DNA of 64,000 nt. Origin: Portunus trituberculatus. Taxonomy: Eukaryota; Arthropoda; Malacostraca; Decapoda; Portunidae. Location of the stretch: assembly GCF_017591435.1 (NCBI RefSeq), contig NC_059258.1:6668571-6732570 (forward strand), given 5' to 3'. The first letter of the stretch is position 1, and every line of letters begins with the position of its first letter. Of the stretch, positions 1-16,227 are shown piece by piece. Below the pieces are notes generated by a model that did no database searches, was not told where the DNA came from, and was given only the letters and a program-made list of their open reading frames with translations. A program made the position numbers and the translations under genes.

Positions 1-1105
1 CTAAGTGATCCAAGCCAGCCCGAAGCTGCAAGGGCCAACCACAACACTTTAATAAGAATAATTAATAGAGCAAGGGCTTCATATTGGCCGAAGGATCCCA
101 GTGATCTGACATTTGACCTGGACCTGGACTATCTTGAGGAAACAATTCCAGAGGAGTTTTTTTTAGAAGAACCATTATAGTTCGTGGAAAGAAGCATTTC
201 ATATTCTGTACAGCCAAACAAGCAAATTCTCTAGTCCAAGGCAAAACATGGTACTCAGATGGGACCTTCAAAGTAGTTAAGCAGCCTTTTTATCAGTTAC
301 TGTCTATTCATTGTTTTGTCAAGAGTGAAGACTGCACGAAACAGATTCCCTTCTGTTTTGTGATAATGTCTGGTAAGAGGTCAAAGGACAACATAACAAT
401 TCTTAAAGCTGTCATTGAAATTTTACCAGCAGCTCCTAGTGTTTCATCATTTGTAGTTGATTTTGAGGCAGGTTTGTGGAAAGCTATTAGATCAGTTTTT
501 AATGACCCAGTAATAAAGGGCTGTGCTTACCATTTCACACAAGCTTTGTGGAGAAAAGTTCAGGAATTGGGATTGCAAACGTTGTACTGTACGAGAGACA
601 ACGTGTATAAAATTGTAAAAAAGTCTTTGCTTTGCCATTTTTACACCACGACGATATTGAGGAAGCTTTTAGTGAACTTTCAGGAAAGGTAGGTGTAATT
701 GGACCAGTAAGAGAATTTATGGATTAGGTAAGGGAAACATGGTTGCATCATAGGATATGGAAAGTGGAGAACTGGTCAGTATTTGGGCGCAGTATAAGAA
801 CAAATAATGATGTTGAAGGATGGCATCATAAACTAAACCAAAGTGCCAAAAAAAGGCAACCTCCCATTTTACTTGTTGATAAACCTGCTTTATTTAGAGG
901 CTAAGGAAATACCTAATCAGGTTAAGCTTGTCAAAGAGGACAAACTAAAGAGGCGTCAAAGAAAACAGGTAAAGGAAATTCAAGGGTGTATTATGGGAGT
1001 GTGGAAGGACTACAATGATAGGAAGATTACAACTGGCCAGCTTCTAAAGAAGTGTGCCTATATATATGTGCAAGTGAATGATTTGGAGTTACTTTGGGTT
1101 ACAAT
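1..1105 (+). mobile_element. Broken MULE-type (FLYWCH/MULE) transposase remnant
   Basis: Conceptual translation gives a degraded transposase of the MULE superfamily. From about 185 to 690 one frame reads a DDE-type core: a 'YSDGTFKVVKQPFYQLLSIH' segment, then 'DFEAGLWKAI', then 'GCAYHFTQALWRKVQ'. The product continues in another frame from about 632 ('HDDIEEAF', then 'SVFGRSIRTNNDVEGWHHKL'), and returns to the first frame from about 843 ('LPFYLLINLLYLEAKEIPNQ', then a basic QRKQ stretch). An in-frame TAG lies at 725-727, and the segment before 178 is in yet another frame and ends in a stop. The copy therefore has at least three frame breaks and cannot encode a full transposase. Its 5' part, where a FLYWCH zinc finger would be expected, lies outside the window. 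Family placement rests on the core motifs; terminal inverted repeats were not seen. Confidence 0.8.
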
Positions 1106-1130
1106 GGGTTTATTTAGGTGGTTTCAATAA

Positions 1131-1397
1131 ACACATTGTACGTTTTTACTTTTACATCATTTAATCTTATTTTATGCAATTTTACTTTTAGATGTATTTT
1201 TCCTCATCCACAGTGGCCAAAGTTGCTTAACACTGGTAACTTTTGCTTTAATTTTACATTAAATGTACGCTCAGTAACAGGTGTTTATATAATATATATC
1301 AATACAGGTCTGAAAGAGCCAGAAAAAGGTCTGAATCAGCCACGGTCTGAATAAGCCGTACCCCGTCCCGTTTGAACCCTGTAATATACAACTCGGT

Positions 1398-1446
<49 letters not shown>

Positions 1447-3647
1447 ACAAGCAGGCTGGTGAGGCCCTGTGCTGAGTGGGTGAGGTCAGGTCATGTGTGG
1501 GTGAGGGCAGACATCACCACGACTGGTAGAGGTTAGGTTAGGGTGAGTCAAGGAGGTACACACCACCATTGACAGATGGGGGAGGGGGGTGCACAGTCAC
1601 ATTAGTTAGGTAAACTGATGATGGGGGGAGACAGCCAGCTATAACACTGGGTTAGGTATGGGGGGGGGGGTCCATATTCTATTTGTAATTGTGAGTAGAT
1701 ATCTATAAAGGTGTCAGTCTGACACTAACTAATGGGGAAAGCACCAATGGCTGCATTTTGTTGCCTACAACACAAAATGAGCTCTCCTCACCATTGAAAA
1801 AAGTCCTTATATTTTGTAAAATCCTTAGATTCAGGAAGTCTTTTTCTATACACTAAGATTTTGTGTCGTATGCCTGTACAATCATTGCTGCATTCCAACC
1901 CAACTTGACCTAAGCTAATCCCTCATCTAACAATGTTGTGATTTTCATGTCCTACATAAAACTTTTTTATTGACCAAGAAAGTGGTACTGAGGCTGCTAC
2001 ACTGGAGCCACAGGGCCAGCAGGGCCATTAGTGGCTTTAGTGCCTTTTGCAGGAGACCGTCCATGTGAGGCCATCACCACTAAGCAAGTAATCTGTGAAG
2101 GAACGTGTTAAGAATAGTGCCATAGAAGAATGTGTTTCCAGCGGTGCACGCTTTTAAAGAGTGAGGGAGACTGACGCCAAACTCTGCCCTCTGGGAATGT
2201 CTGACTACTGACTTCACCCCAAGACACGGACTCTCCTGCCTCACGGGGCAATAACTGCTGCCTTCCTCAGCCGCCCAGATGTGTGCGCGTGTGAGGGCAG
2301 CGAGGCGCCACACACACACATTCAGTGTATGACTTAACCACCCCCTTGTTATTGTTGTTGTTAGGAATACGAAGACCTCTTATTATTATTATTGTTGTTT
2401 ACCTTTCATCTAACATACTAAACGCTCCGTAAAAAAGACACGCTCTCTCTCTCTCTCTCTCTCTCATCATTATAACAAACACACACACAAACATACACCA
2501 CTACCACCACCACCACCGCAAACCAAAACAAAACCAATAACGAGACAAAACAAACAATATAAGAAAAAAACACATTACAGAAAAAAAAGAAGGAAAATAA
2601 GTAAATATTTTCCCGAACCAAGGTCATTGAGGAGCAAAATTCATGTAGACACTGATGTACTGGCTCAATGGTGGTGCTGTGGCTTATTTGCGGGGTTTGT
2701 GGTGATGTGTGGTAGTGATGGACATGTTTGTTGTGGTGGCGGGATGTGTTGCCATAGTGTGTTGCCATAATACTCACCAGGGCGGGCAAAACAAGGCGCC
2801 CAGGACGAGATGTGACAACAATGGCGAGGTCTTCTGCCGCTCCGGGCGTGCACCTTTCCGATATTTATTCCCTCATTTTGCTTTATAGGAAACTTCAAGA
2901 TTTTTTGTTGCTGTTTTATGGTAGATTGTATTTTTCTTACAGATGCTTTGCATTTTTTGTAAAGTGAGGTGAGATTTTTTTTAGTTATTTTGATTTTTGT
3001 ATATGTGCTGTCACCTTTGCGAAATTTCCACCTCATTTTAGATTTTTTGAAGATTTTTGGACTTTTTCTATGTGTCTGGGGTTCTTTATACTTTTTTGTG
3101 TATATCATTAATTTTTATAGTGCTTTTTTGTTTTTTTCATTTATTTCCCTTCCTCTCTCACTTGTATTAGGACGTACACTTTTGCGAACCTACCAAAATA
3201 TAATGGAAAACTTCTATCGAAATAAAGTACAAAAATGCAAGACAAAATACAACAAACTAAATTTTCCACCATAGATTATTAACAAATATTTTAAAATAAA
3301 GCGAGAAAAAGGAAAAAGAATGTCTACAAAATGAGTGCTCTTTGGACCCAGACCGAGGCCAAGGCGGGAGACAAACAATAACAAACCCTGAGAGAAAAAA
3401 AAGAGCGAGCAGGAAATAAATGCAAAAAAATAGTGAAGGAGAGAGAATAGTGACACGAGATGAGAGAAGGAAGAAGAGGAGATAGTGAAAAAAAGACACG
3501 AGGGGAGTATAATGAGAGATAGAGAAGAGAAACAAGAATAAAACGAAAAAAAGAGGGAGACGTGAAAAATTAAGGGAGGTGAAAATAGGAGGAAGAAAAA
3601 AAAAAATCGTAAAGAAAGAGGGAGAGGGACCGACAACCACCACCACA
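1131..3647. other. Intergenic stretch between the MULE remnant and GINS3
   Basis: It holds a (CA)n run at about 1400-1445, a (TC)n run near 2441-2465, AT-rich low-complexity DNA, and a purine-rich block at about 3300-3610 just upstream of the GINS3 start. No recognisable gene was found. A GC-richer patch at about 2770-2870 contains a minus-strand GTGAGT donor and is listed separately. Confidence 0.5.
2772..2870 (-). other. Possible untranslated first exon with donor site, divergent from GINS3
   Basis: On the minus strand this GC-richer patch ends in 'CCCGCCCTG|GTGAGTATT', a strong donor context, and contains the short open segment 'MPALVSIMA' reading through the donor. It is about 0.8 kb upstream of GINS3 and points away from it, so it could be the first exon of a divergent gene to the left. 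On the plus strand the same patch starts an unrecognised reading frame at 2820 (MARSSAAPGVHLSDIYS). No matching downstream exon was found, so this remains a suggestion. Confidence 0.15.
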
Positions 3648-7221
<3,574 letters not shown>

Positions 7222-7238
<17 letters not shown>

Positions 7239-7250
7239 TCTTGGGTCTTT

Positions 7251-7328
<78 letters not shown>

Positions 7329-7456
7329 CTGGTGTCAGAGATCAGTTAGTTTTCTTCATCTTCTTGTTTTTATTTATTATTTTTTTTCATTTCCTGGAGT
7401 TGTCTGAAATAAAATAGTCTTTTTTTCTTCTTTTTTCTGGAATTGTCAGATTAGCT

Positions 7457-7492
<36 letters not shown>

Positions 7493-7508
7493 GTATTATT
7501 AGTTTCTT

Positions 7509-7572
<64 letters not shown>
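7222..7572. repeat. Tandem copies of the GINS3 stop-codon region with CT and T tracts
   Basis: The sequence around the stop, GAGATTAGCTAGTCT, recurs as degraded copies near 7337 (CAGAGATCAGTTAGTTTTC) and 7447 (GTCAGATTAGCTAGTTTT), with a weaker one near 7402. They are interleaved with (TC)n at about 7253-7324 and 7514-7572 and a poly-T run at 7461-7490. Confidence 0.6.
7408..7413 (+). other. Candidate polyadenylation signal of GINS3
   Basis: An AATAAA hexamer lies about 170 bp after the GINS3 stop codon. Another AATAAA at 8590-8595 is a second possibility for a longer 3' UTR. Confidence 0.4.
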
Positions 7573-7575
<3 letters not shown>

Positions 7576-7619
7576 TATTCTTTTTCTGAATTCTTACATT
7601 TTTTTCAGGGTGTGTATCT

Positions 7620-8510
7620 AATTCTTGCTGTTTTTCTTAATTTATTGTTTTCTTTTCTTTATTATTTTTTGTGTCTTTCTTCTTTTAATTCTTACATGTA
7701 CTTGTTTCTTTCTTCAGCACTTATTTTATCCATTAATCCTCTTTATCAAATAATCTAACACCTTTTCATCTATTCAACTCTTTATTCTGTTCTTTAATCT
7801 TACATTTTTCCTCTTCAGTCCTTTAATTTAAGCCTCTAATTCTTTTTTTGCTCACTTCTACATTTATTCTAGCCATTAATCCTCTTATGTAACACCTTTT
7901 TATCTATTCAACTCTTTATTTTATCCTTTAATCTTAGTCTTCCCGTTCAATCCCTTAATTTAAGCTGCCAAGTTCAATCCCTTAATTTAAGCTGCCAACT
8001 CTCTCTGGACATTACCTGACACTTATTCTATCTCTTAATCCTCTTATCACATTATCTAACACCTTTCCATTCATCCAACCCTTTATTCCATCACCTAATC
8101 ATAATGCTCTCTTCAATCATTTAATTCAAGCTTCTAACTCTCTCTCTGGACATTATCTGACACTTTTCTATTCTTTAATCCTCTTTTCATTTATTTAACA
8201 CCTTTCCATCAATCCAACTCTTTATTCAATCACCCAATCTTAATGTTATCTTCAATCCTTTAATGTAACCTTCTAATCCTCTTTGTATATCATCAGACAC
8301 TTTCTCTATCCCTTAATCCTCATATCGTATTATCTAACACCTTTCCATTTATCTAATCCTTTATTCTATGACCTAATCTTCTTCAATCCTTTAATTTAAC
8401 CTCCTAATCCTCTTTGTACATCACCAGACACTTTATCATCCCTTAATTCTACTGTGCTCCAGGCATTATTTAACACTTATTCTATCCCTTAACCTTCTTG
8501 TCTCCCTCTT
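7620..8510. repeat. Degenerate tandem repeat, ~130-150 bp period
   Basis: Six or so diverged units carry phrases such as 'CCCTTAATCCTCTTATC', 'ATCTAACACCTTTCCAT' and 'CTTCAATCCTTTAATTTAA'. It lies in the 3' flank of GINS3 and is non-coding. Confidence 0.75.
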
Positions 8511-8837
8511 CACTTCTCCTAATCCCAGTCCTCATTGACTAAACTCCCCGTGAACACTTCCAATGTCAGCCTTAGGGAATTGAAATATAAATAAAGTTTT
8601 TTTTAATCAGTATATTGCACTTTGAATCCTCCTGCCACAGTCACTCTATACACTATACAGGCTTGGGTAGGGTTGGATTTTCCTCGGAAATGTTGAATCC
8701 TTTACAGAAACTGGGAGTATCAAGTGTCTTATGAATTTTTACATTTTTTTTTTCTATATCTTCATTTATTTTCCTAATTTACCAGAACATCCCTTCGCTG
8801 TTACAGGCTTGTGTTCTGAAACCCTTTGCTCTCTCAC

Positions 8838-9215
8838 TGCAACATTTTCAAGGCCACAGAGATCATTAGCCTGGTTCTCAAGACTGTTTCTGTTGTTGAT
8901 AATGTAAAAATCTTGTTAATCTGTCACTAGAACCATAGAAACACACTCGAAAACCTGTGTAACCTCACTAATACTGATCTCCGAGGCCGCAGAGATGATT
9001 AGCAGGGTTCTCAAGAGTGTTTTTGCTATTGACAATGTAGAAATCTTGTTAGTCTGTCAATACAACAATAAAAACACCTTTGAAAACTATATGTAACTTT
9101 ACCATGACTTTTCAAAGGCCACAGAGATGATTAGCCAAGTGTTTCTGCTGTTAATAATGTAGAAAATTTGTTAATCTGTCACTAGAACCACAAAAACACC
9201 CTTGAAAACTTGTCC
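8838..9215 (+). repeat. Interspersed ~127-bp repeat family, three units
   Basis: Units contain 'AAGGCCACAGAGATGATTAGC', '(G)TTCTCAAGACTGTTTCT', 'AATGTAGAAATCTTGTTAA' and 'TCTGTCACTAGAACC'. The same family occurs inverted at 29283-29600 and as a larger array at 60155-61105, so this is a dispersed element that exists as short tandem arrays. Confidence 0.75.
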
Positions 9216-10168
9216 CACTCTAGCTTGAGCTTTTGCAGTGTAGCGGTGGTGTGGGGCAGAAGTGTTTCAGAATACAGGAATATTTGGCACATCTTTTCAC
9301 AACTGAGCAATCTGAGACACATTTTTTTTGTCCTTCCATCTCTTCCAAACATTGTACTGGCCAGGAATTACAAGTGTTACTGATTTTCATCCTATTTTTT
9401 ATGATTTTTTTTTCTTTTGAATGTTAGTAAAAGTTGGTTAGTTTACTGTTAAGATTGTGGTTTATTTACAAGATCTATTCACTTTCATACTGTCTTTTCT
9501 TCTTTTGAATGTTAATTAAGATTGGATAGCTTGATTTTACAAGATTTATTCATATTCATTCTTTTTCTCTTTCTTTGGATGTTTAAAAAGATTAAAGAGT
9601 TTGCTGTTTAGTTTCATTTTTTCCTTATCTTTTGTTTAGGATGGTTGTGGAGATAGGGTAGTGAGCTTTCAAGGTTGTGGTTTGTGGTGTATCACAATGT
9701 AACAGTGAACATGAACAACATTTGTGTCTTGTGTTATTTACAGTGGTGCTTCCATTGCATGACTTAACAAACAACAACAACAACAACAACATTTGACTTA
9801 TGGTACACAAGAGATGTTTGTAAATATATTCTTTATAAAATGAATAAAGTGTGTATGGCTTTCAGCAGGTGTGTGTGTGTATGTGTGTGTATGTCCATAA
9901 CACACACACACACTCATACACCACAGATAATACGTGATTTATATATAAAGATTCGTTATTTTAGTATATACAAAGTAATAAACATTTTTAATATACATGA
10001 CACTCCATTATGTGCCTTGTGATAGAGTATGTTTATAAGACACACAGACACTCGTACCCCACAAAACATAGCATTAAACATTCCTTATTCCAATATACAC
10101 AAAGCAGTAAACATTTTCAATATACACTTTACTGCACATATAACTTGTAACGGTGTGTGTATGTTTAC

Positions 10169-10225
<57 letters not shown>

Positions 10226-10331
10226 ACACAGCAATATAATGAAAAAATGTAAAAAAAAGTAATATGTAAACATTTGTTATTTCAATATGCACAGCAATAA
10301 ACATCTTTAATATACCAGTGTGGATGTTTAG

Positions 10332-10400
<69 letters not shown>

Positions 10401-12179
10401 TATAACTTCCCCCAAACAGCCAAGCTATACACAAACCTTCCTGATTTCAATATACACAAACATTTTCAGCACATTAGCCAACACAACACTTTCCTTACAA
10501 CTTTTACAAATATACAAGTTTTCACAATGACTAGTTTCTTTTCTATGACTGGAATGACAAAAACAAACAAATAAAGCAAAGCAAACACCTTCACTTTTGT
10601 TTCCCATATTTGTTTTGTTTGCTTGGCTCAGTAAACACATTTTTTTCATTTGGACATTCATTATTCAGTTTGTTTGTTTGTTTGTTTGTTTATCTCAGTG
10701 AAGAGAACAGTAGAGTTAAGTATTTCATTATTTCAACCTTAATCTTTACTTTTCTTTTGTTTTCATTTGTTTATTTCCTGTCTTGTTTTTGTTTTTTTTT
10801 TCTTATCAGTTTAGTTGCATTTTCATCTATTCATTATTTTTGTTTCTTTGTCTCCTTTTTCCTGTTTCATATTTTGTTTTGTATTTTCAAGATTTCTCTG
10901 ATATTTACTTTTCTCACCATTTTTTTTCCTTTGTTTCATCTTTGGTGTTTTTCAAGAATATTTTTATTTTATTTATTTTCCTAACCTAATTCTTTTTATT
11001 TTTCTTCTTTTTTCCTGTTTCATCTCATTTTGTGTTTTTCAAGGATATTTTTTTTATTCATTTTCCTCATGTCTTTTTTTTTTGTCTTCTTTTTCCTGTT
11101 TCATCTTTTGTGTGTCAAGGATATTTTTGTGATGTTATTTATTTTCCTCACCTATTTTTCTTTTCTTCGTCTTTTTTTCCTGCTTAGTCTACTGTTTTGT
11201 GTTTTTCAAGGATATTTTTGTTATCTTATTTTCCTCACTTATTTATTTAGTTTCTTTTTTTTCCCTGTTTCATCTCTTGTTTTGTGTCTTTTTAAGGATA
11301 TTTTGCCCATTTTATTTTCCTCGCTTATCCATTCTTTTGTTTCCTTATCTTTTTTTTTTTTTCCTGTTTCATCTTTTGTTTTGTGTTTTTTTTCAAGGAC
11401 GCTCGTGATCTTATTCCCGTTAAACATCATGAAAAACAAAGTAATGAAGAAACTGTCCATTTATCTCATTATCTTAACTCTTCCTAATGTTTACAATGTT
11501 ATTCAAGTCTTTTTATTTATTTATTTATTTTCTCAGGTGTTTCTATAATTTTGTAGTTCATCATGAGTTACACACCATGGTTGAACTATACAAGATGAGG
11601 AACTTTTCTATTTATCGCAGAATCTTCTTAAGTCTTCAGAAATGGCTAAGCTTACATTTACCAACAAATTTATTTCTAGTACTTTCCAGTGTTCCTTTTT
11701 TTTTTTTTTTAGTTTAATTCACAATTCTTTTATTTTTTTTTTCTAATTTCTACGTCAACATTTCTCCTTCATTAATATCTTCAACCGGTTTCAACACCAT
11801 TCATTACCTTACTTTCTATCTCATTCATCTATCTCCAACGAGTTTCAACACTATTATTTCTATTTTCTAATTCATCCGTCAACATTCCCTTCATTTATCT
11901 ATCCTCAACCAGTTTTAGTGATACAAAACTTATATATTTCCTATTCCCCAAGTATAGTTAAAGCCTGATTCATTACCATAATATTATCTAAGTCATATAT
12001 ATTTTCCATTTCCCGGTTATAGTCAAACCTTCCATTACCTTTCTATCGTCTAAGTCATATATACTCCATTTCCCAAGTATAGTTAAGCCTGATTACCCTT
12101 CTATTACCTAAGGAACTTGTAACTCAGCATGCATTAGTCTGACTTTACTATGAGATGCAGAGACCACTAATGTTACTTG
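9216..12179. repeat. Low-complexity 3' flank with tandem arrays; no gene seen
   Basis: It contains (AC)n at about 10171-10230 and 10333-10398 inside a roughly 150-bp repeat ('AATATACACAAAGCAGTAAAC'-like). A T-rich array follows at about 10900-11420 with units like 'TTTTTCAAGGATATTTTTGT' and 'TTTTCCTGTTTCATCTTTT'. After it comes a set of 'TTTCCCAAGTATAGTTAAG' units at about 11930-12110. I see no exon. Confidence 0.7.
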
Positions 12180-14539
12180 CTAGCTAAGACCCTTCTGGTG
12201 CAGCTTGGAGGGGACAGGGAAGAGCAGGAAGAAGAGGTGAGGGAAGGGAGGGAGATGAGACATGGAGGGAAAACAAGGAAAGGAGAAAGGGCAGGAAAGA
12301 GGTGGAAGAGAGAATAGAAGGGAGGAAGAAGAGGGAGAGATAATTAAAGGAAGAGGAAAAAAGAAAGGAAAGGAAGAGAGAGAAATGAATGAAGGAAGAG
12401 AATGAGATAAGAAATAAGAAAAGAAGGGAGAAGAGAAAATTAAACAAAAAAGAAAAAAGAAGAAGGGGAAGAATTAATTAAGGAAGAAAAGAGATAGAAG
12501 ATAAGAAATAAGGAAAAGAAGGAAGGGACAGGCAAAGGAAGAAGAGAGGAATGATAGAAAAGAAGGAAAGAAGGAAGGGCTGAGAAATTACAATGACTTC
12601 TTGAGTGAGTGAGTGAGGGAGAGGGAGAGTGAGTGAGGTGCCCGGCCACTCACTCTAAGCTTGACTGGCGATGAGCTGTGAAGAGAGAGAGAGACAAGTA
12701 TCAAGAATCAGTGTTGTCTTGGGGAGAATGCATCTTTCATATCTATGTACATAATATTCAAGTTTTATTTATCTATCTTTTTTTTTTTTTTTCCGATGAT
12801 TAAAAGGAAGAAATATTATTGAGGCCACCCTGGTGTCATTAATTTGTTTTTCTTTTATGTTCTTTTCTTGATAACTTTGAAATATGAAGTGCAAGAATAA
12901 ATACACCTTTTCTTCCTTTCAACACCACAAATAATAATAATAAATACAACACATAATGCCGATTAGCACATCAAGTCCCTTTTTTTAAGACATTTGCCCA
13001 TTTCTTTAGGCTGACTCGTTAACCTGCAAGGGAACTGGCAATCAAGTGGGACATTTTTTTTTTTCCCTTGGCCACTTTCCCTTACATAAAAAAAAAAAAA
13101 AAAAAAAAAAACACCAAAACCTCAATTCCTCCTTAAACCTCACACATAAATAAAAATTAATAAATACATAGGCCGCCCTTTAAAAACCCCAATGTTTCTC
13201 AAATAATAAAAAAAAATAATACAAATCTCAATCTACTACTTTGAAATAAGGCAACACAACCTCAATGTCTCCATAAACGTCACACACAAACCAATACAGT
13301 GGTACCTTGAGTTACCAGTGTACATAATTTGTTCAGTGATTAAGCTTGTATCTCATTTTGCTCATGACTCAATCTTTTTGGGTATGTTTTCACTAACTTA
13401 ATTTTGCCTTTGTCATTGTGCTTTCCTCTTTTTCACCTGTGGGACATTTCACAAGGTAGCCGTCTTGTTTCATCTTCCTTGTCAGAATGTTTTTGAAATG
13501 AAGTGAGTTAGGCAAGTCATTACATGGTGCCACTTGCTTAGGCTCCATGGTTAGACAAAACAAATCCTGCTAAATAATTGCACCAAGAGCACAACAGGCC
13601 ACCACAACACAACAAATGCTTCCACTGCGGGAAAGGGAGGGAAAAAAACAACACGGCAGACACACATTGCTGGGTGTTCACTGTGGCAAATAGCGGCGGT
13701 GTACCTGGAGCCAGCTCACAACTCAAATTTGGCTTGCAAGTCAAAGCAAAAATTCAACCGAGTGATGACACATCTCAGATCAGTCACAAGTCAGGGCGCT
13801 TGTAACTCAAGGTTCCACTGTAGACAAGTCTCCCTTTAACCCCTTCAGTACTGGAACACATTTTTACTTTGAGTTTCAGGTGTGATTAGGCAATTCTATT
13901 GACATCAGGAAGGGTCAATGGAGGTCAGATTTATAGCCAGTCTTCACTATTCTAATTAGTACATATTGGGGCACATTTTTACCTTGAGTTTGTGTATGAT
14001 TAAACAATCTTATTTACATTAGGAAGGGTCTATTGAGATCAGAAGATTATTGGCCAGAGTCTTCACTAATTCAATCCCCACACAAGTTACTGAAGCTGTA
14101 TAGAATCACCACATAGTAACTAGAATGAATATTGAGGTGTGATTAGACCATTATATTGACATCAGGAAGGGTTTACAGAGGTCAGAAGCATAATGGCCAC
14201 AGTCTTCACAATTCTAATCCCAACACAAGTTTCTGAAGCTGTATAAAATCACCAAATAGTAACCAGAATGAATACGAGAGGTCATTAGACCATTGTATTG
14301 ACATCAGGAAGGGTCTATGGAGGTCAGAAGACTAATGGCCACAGTCTTCACTAATCTAATCCCAACACAAGTTTCTGAAGCTGTATAGAATCACCAAAGA
14401 GTAAATAAAATGAATATGAAAGTGCGTTCTGGTACTGAAGGGGTTAGAGCTCCCAGTCCTTCAGTAGCCAGCCGCCCCCAAGCCTCACCTTGCGCCGGGG
14501 AACACTTCCTGGTAATGAAGAGGCTGCACCTTCTCGGGA
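12180..14539 (-). CDS. Candidate 3' end of an unidentified gene (three small exons)
   Basis: Three minus-strand segments have paired splice sites and matching phases: 14489-14539 (51 nt, CGCCAG|...CAAG|GTGAGG), a 22-nt microexon at 12654-12675 (TTCACAG|...TTAGA|GTGAGT) and a terminal piece at 12180-12203 (CCTCCAAG|...TAG). Joined, they read x-PEKVQPLHYQEVFPGA, then SSSPVKLR, then LHQKGLS and a stop. I do not recognise this peptide, and no upstream exon was identified. The entry phase (two bases carried in) happens to match the FIBP exon 6 donor, so these could be alternative FIBP terminal exons, another gene's end, or chance. Convergent placement with GINS3 is plausible. The evidence is splice-site and phase consistency only. 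Confidence 0.3.
12200..12650. repeat. Purine-rich (GGAAGAG)-type low-complexity tract
   Basis: Some 450 bp consist mostly of G and A on the plus strand, ending in a short (GTGA)n run near 12603-12640. It forms the intron between two of the candidate exons in the entry above and has no coding signal of its own. Confidence 0.7.
12700..13835. other. AT-rich intergenic DNA, no gene seen
   Basis: It contains a poly-A run at about 13088-13110 and scattered AT-rich sequence. A block at about 13290-13820 holds alternating phrases 'GGTACCTTGAGTTACC' and 'CTTGTAACTCAAGGTTCC' in inverted orientation, which may be the ends of an unidentified non-autonomous element. Confidence 0.35.
13836..14447. mobile_element. 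piggyBac-like MITE expanded to four internal units
   Basis: Its ends are TTAA+CCCCTTCAGTACTGG and GGTACTGAAGGGG+TTAG, the inverted termini shared by the 29739 and 41495 copies. The interior carries about four head-to-tail units with 'AGTCTTCACTAATCTAATC' and 'GAAGCTGTATAGAATCACC'. In effect it is a MITE with a minisatellite inside. Confidence 0.75.
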
Positions 14540-14865
14540 CTGGCGACACATGGGGTGAGGGTGACATGATGGTGGTGAGTGTGGTGGTGGTGGTGCTATT
14601 GTTACTCTATGCTACTGCTACAAGTGGTGGTGGTTATAAGAGAGGAGTAGTAGTAGTAGTAGTAGTAGGAGTAGGAGTAGTAGTAGTAGTAGTAGTAGAA
14701 AAGGAAATATGATAGTAGTGATAGATCAGTAACAAGAACAAGAACAAGGAAAAACCACAATATTATCTCATCTATATATACAAGCAACTATATTTACAAA
14801 AAACTATCATGACTAATTTTTTTTGGCAAAGCAACAACACTAGTACTATATAAAAGCCTTCCTGC

Positions 14866-14932
<67 letters not shown>

Positions 14933-16160
14933 CTAAATCATACATCAAACTCAAGAATATTCACTAGACAAACAAGGCAAAACAAACAAAACTAGATGTA
15001 AACAATTAGATAAATGTTGTTTTCTATAATGTTGTGACTTGTTAGAATAAATAAATGAGTGACAAACAAACAAACAAAACAAATAAACAAAGAAATGAGA
15101 AAATGCTACTTTCTGTTTGTATAAGAATCTTTAACAATAACAAATGAAAACCAAAACAAACAAAAAGACAACAAATGCCGGAATAAACAATAAACAAATA
15201 CACAAAACAGACACAACTACCATTTACCTTGCAAAGTGATGTAATAAAAAGTAAATAAATAAATAAATAAATAAATGAACAAAAAAGTAATCTCTCTACC
15301 ACTAACTAACCTAACCTAACCTAACCTAACTTAACCTGACCTAACCTAACCTACCACTAACTTGACCTGACCTGACCTGACCTGACCTGACCTGACCTAA
15401 CCTAACCTGACCTGACCTGACCTGACCTGACCTAACCTAACCTAACTAACCTGACCTAACCTAACTAACCTAACCTAACCTAACCTAACCTGACCTGACC
15501 TGACCAACCACTAAACAAAACAACAACAACAACTACAACCTTTACAAACAAAACAACTCAACAAATGAAAAAATAACAATCAATTCAATAAATAGAGTAA
15601 CCTTTATCACCACTACCACTAACCTAACCAGCCGACCACTAACCAAACTACAACCACAACCATTACTTATGAACTAAACTAACCCAAAAACACTCACACA
15701 AAATAAATAAAAAAGCTAACCTGTTTGCCACCACCACTAACCTAACCAGCTGCTAGACAAACTACAACTACAACAATTATTTACAAACAAAAACTCAAGA
15801 AAAAAAAAAAAAAAAAAACTAACCTCTTTACCACTACAACTTACCTAACCTAACCAACCACTAGACAAACTACAACTACAACCATTACTTATAAACAAAA
15901 GTAAACACGAAAAAAAAAAAAATTTACCTCTTACCATTACCACTACCACTTCCTTAACCTAACCTAACCTAACCTAACCTAACCAAACCACCAAACAAAC
16001 TACAACTACAACCATAATTTACAAACAAAAGCAAACAAACCCAAACACACATAGAAAAAAATAAATAAACAAATGGAAAATAAAAAAAACTAAGCTCTCG
16101 TCACCACAAACCTAACCTAACCTAACCCTATTCACCAGATACCTTGGGATAGTGAGGGTC
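14540..16160. repeat. Microsatellites and telomere-like CCTAA/CCTGA repeats downstream of FIBP
   Basis: It holds (TAG)n at 14650-14698, (TG)n at 14872-14930, and (CCTAA)n mixed with (CCTGA)n at 15301-15510. Shorter CCTAA clusters lie at 15840-15860, 15950-15985 and 16100-16130, each followed by a repeated 'ACAAACTACAACTACAACC'-like unit. TTAGG/CCTAA is the arthropod telomere motif; here it is interstitial. Confidence 0.8.
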
Positions 16161-16227
16161 AGTCAGCCGCCACGACCTTCTCCTGCACGGTGGAGGTTCT
16201 GGTGAGGCGCAGGGGCGGGGCGTGACG

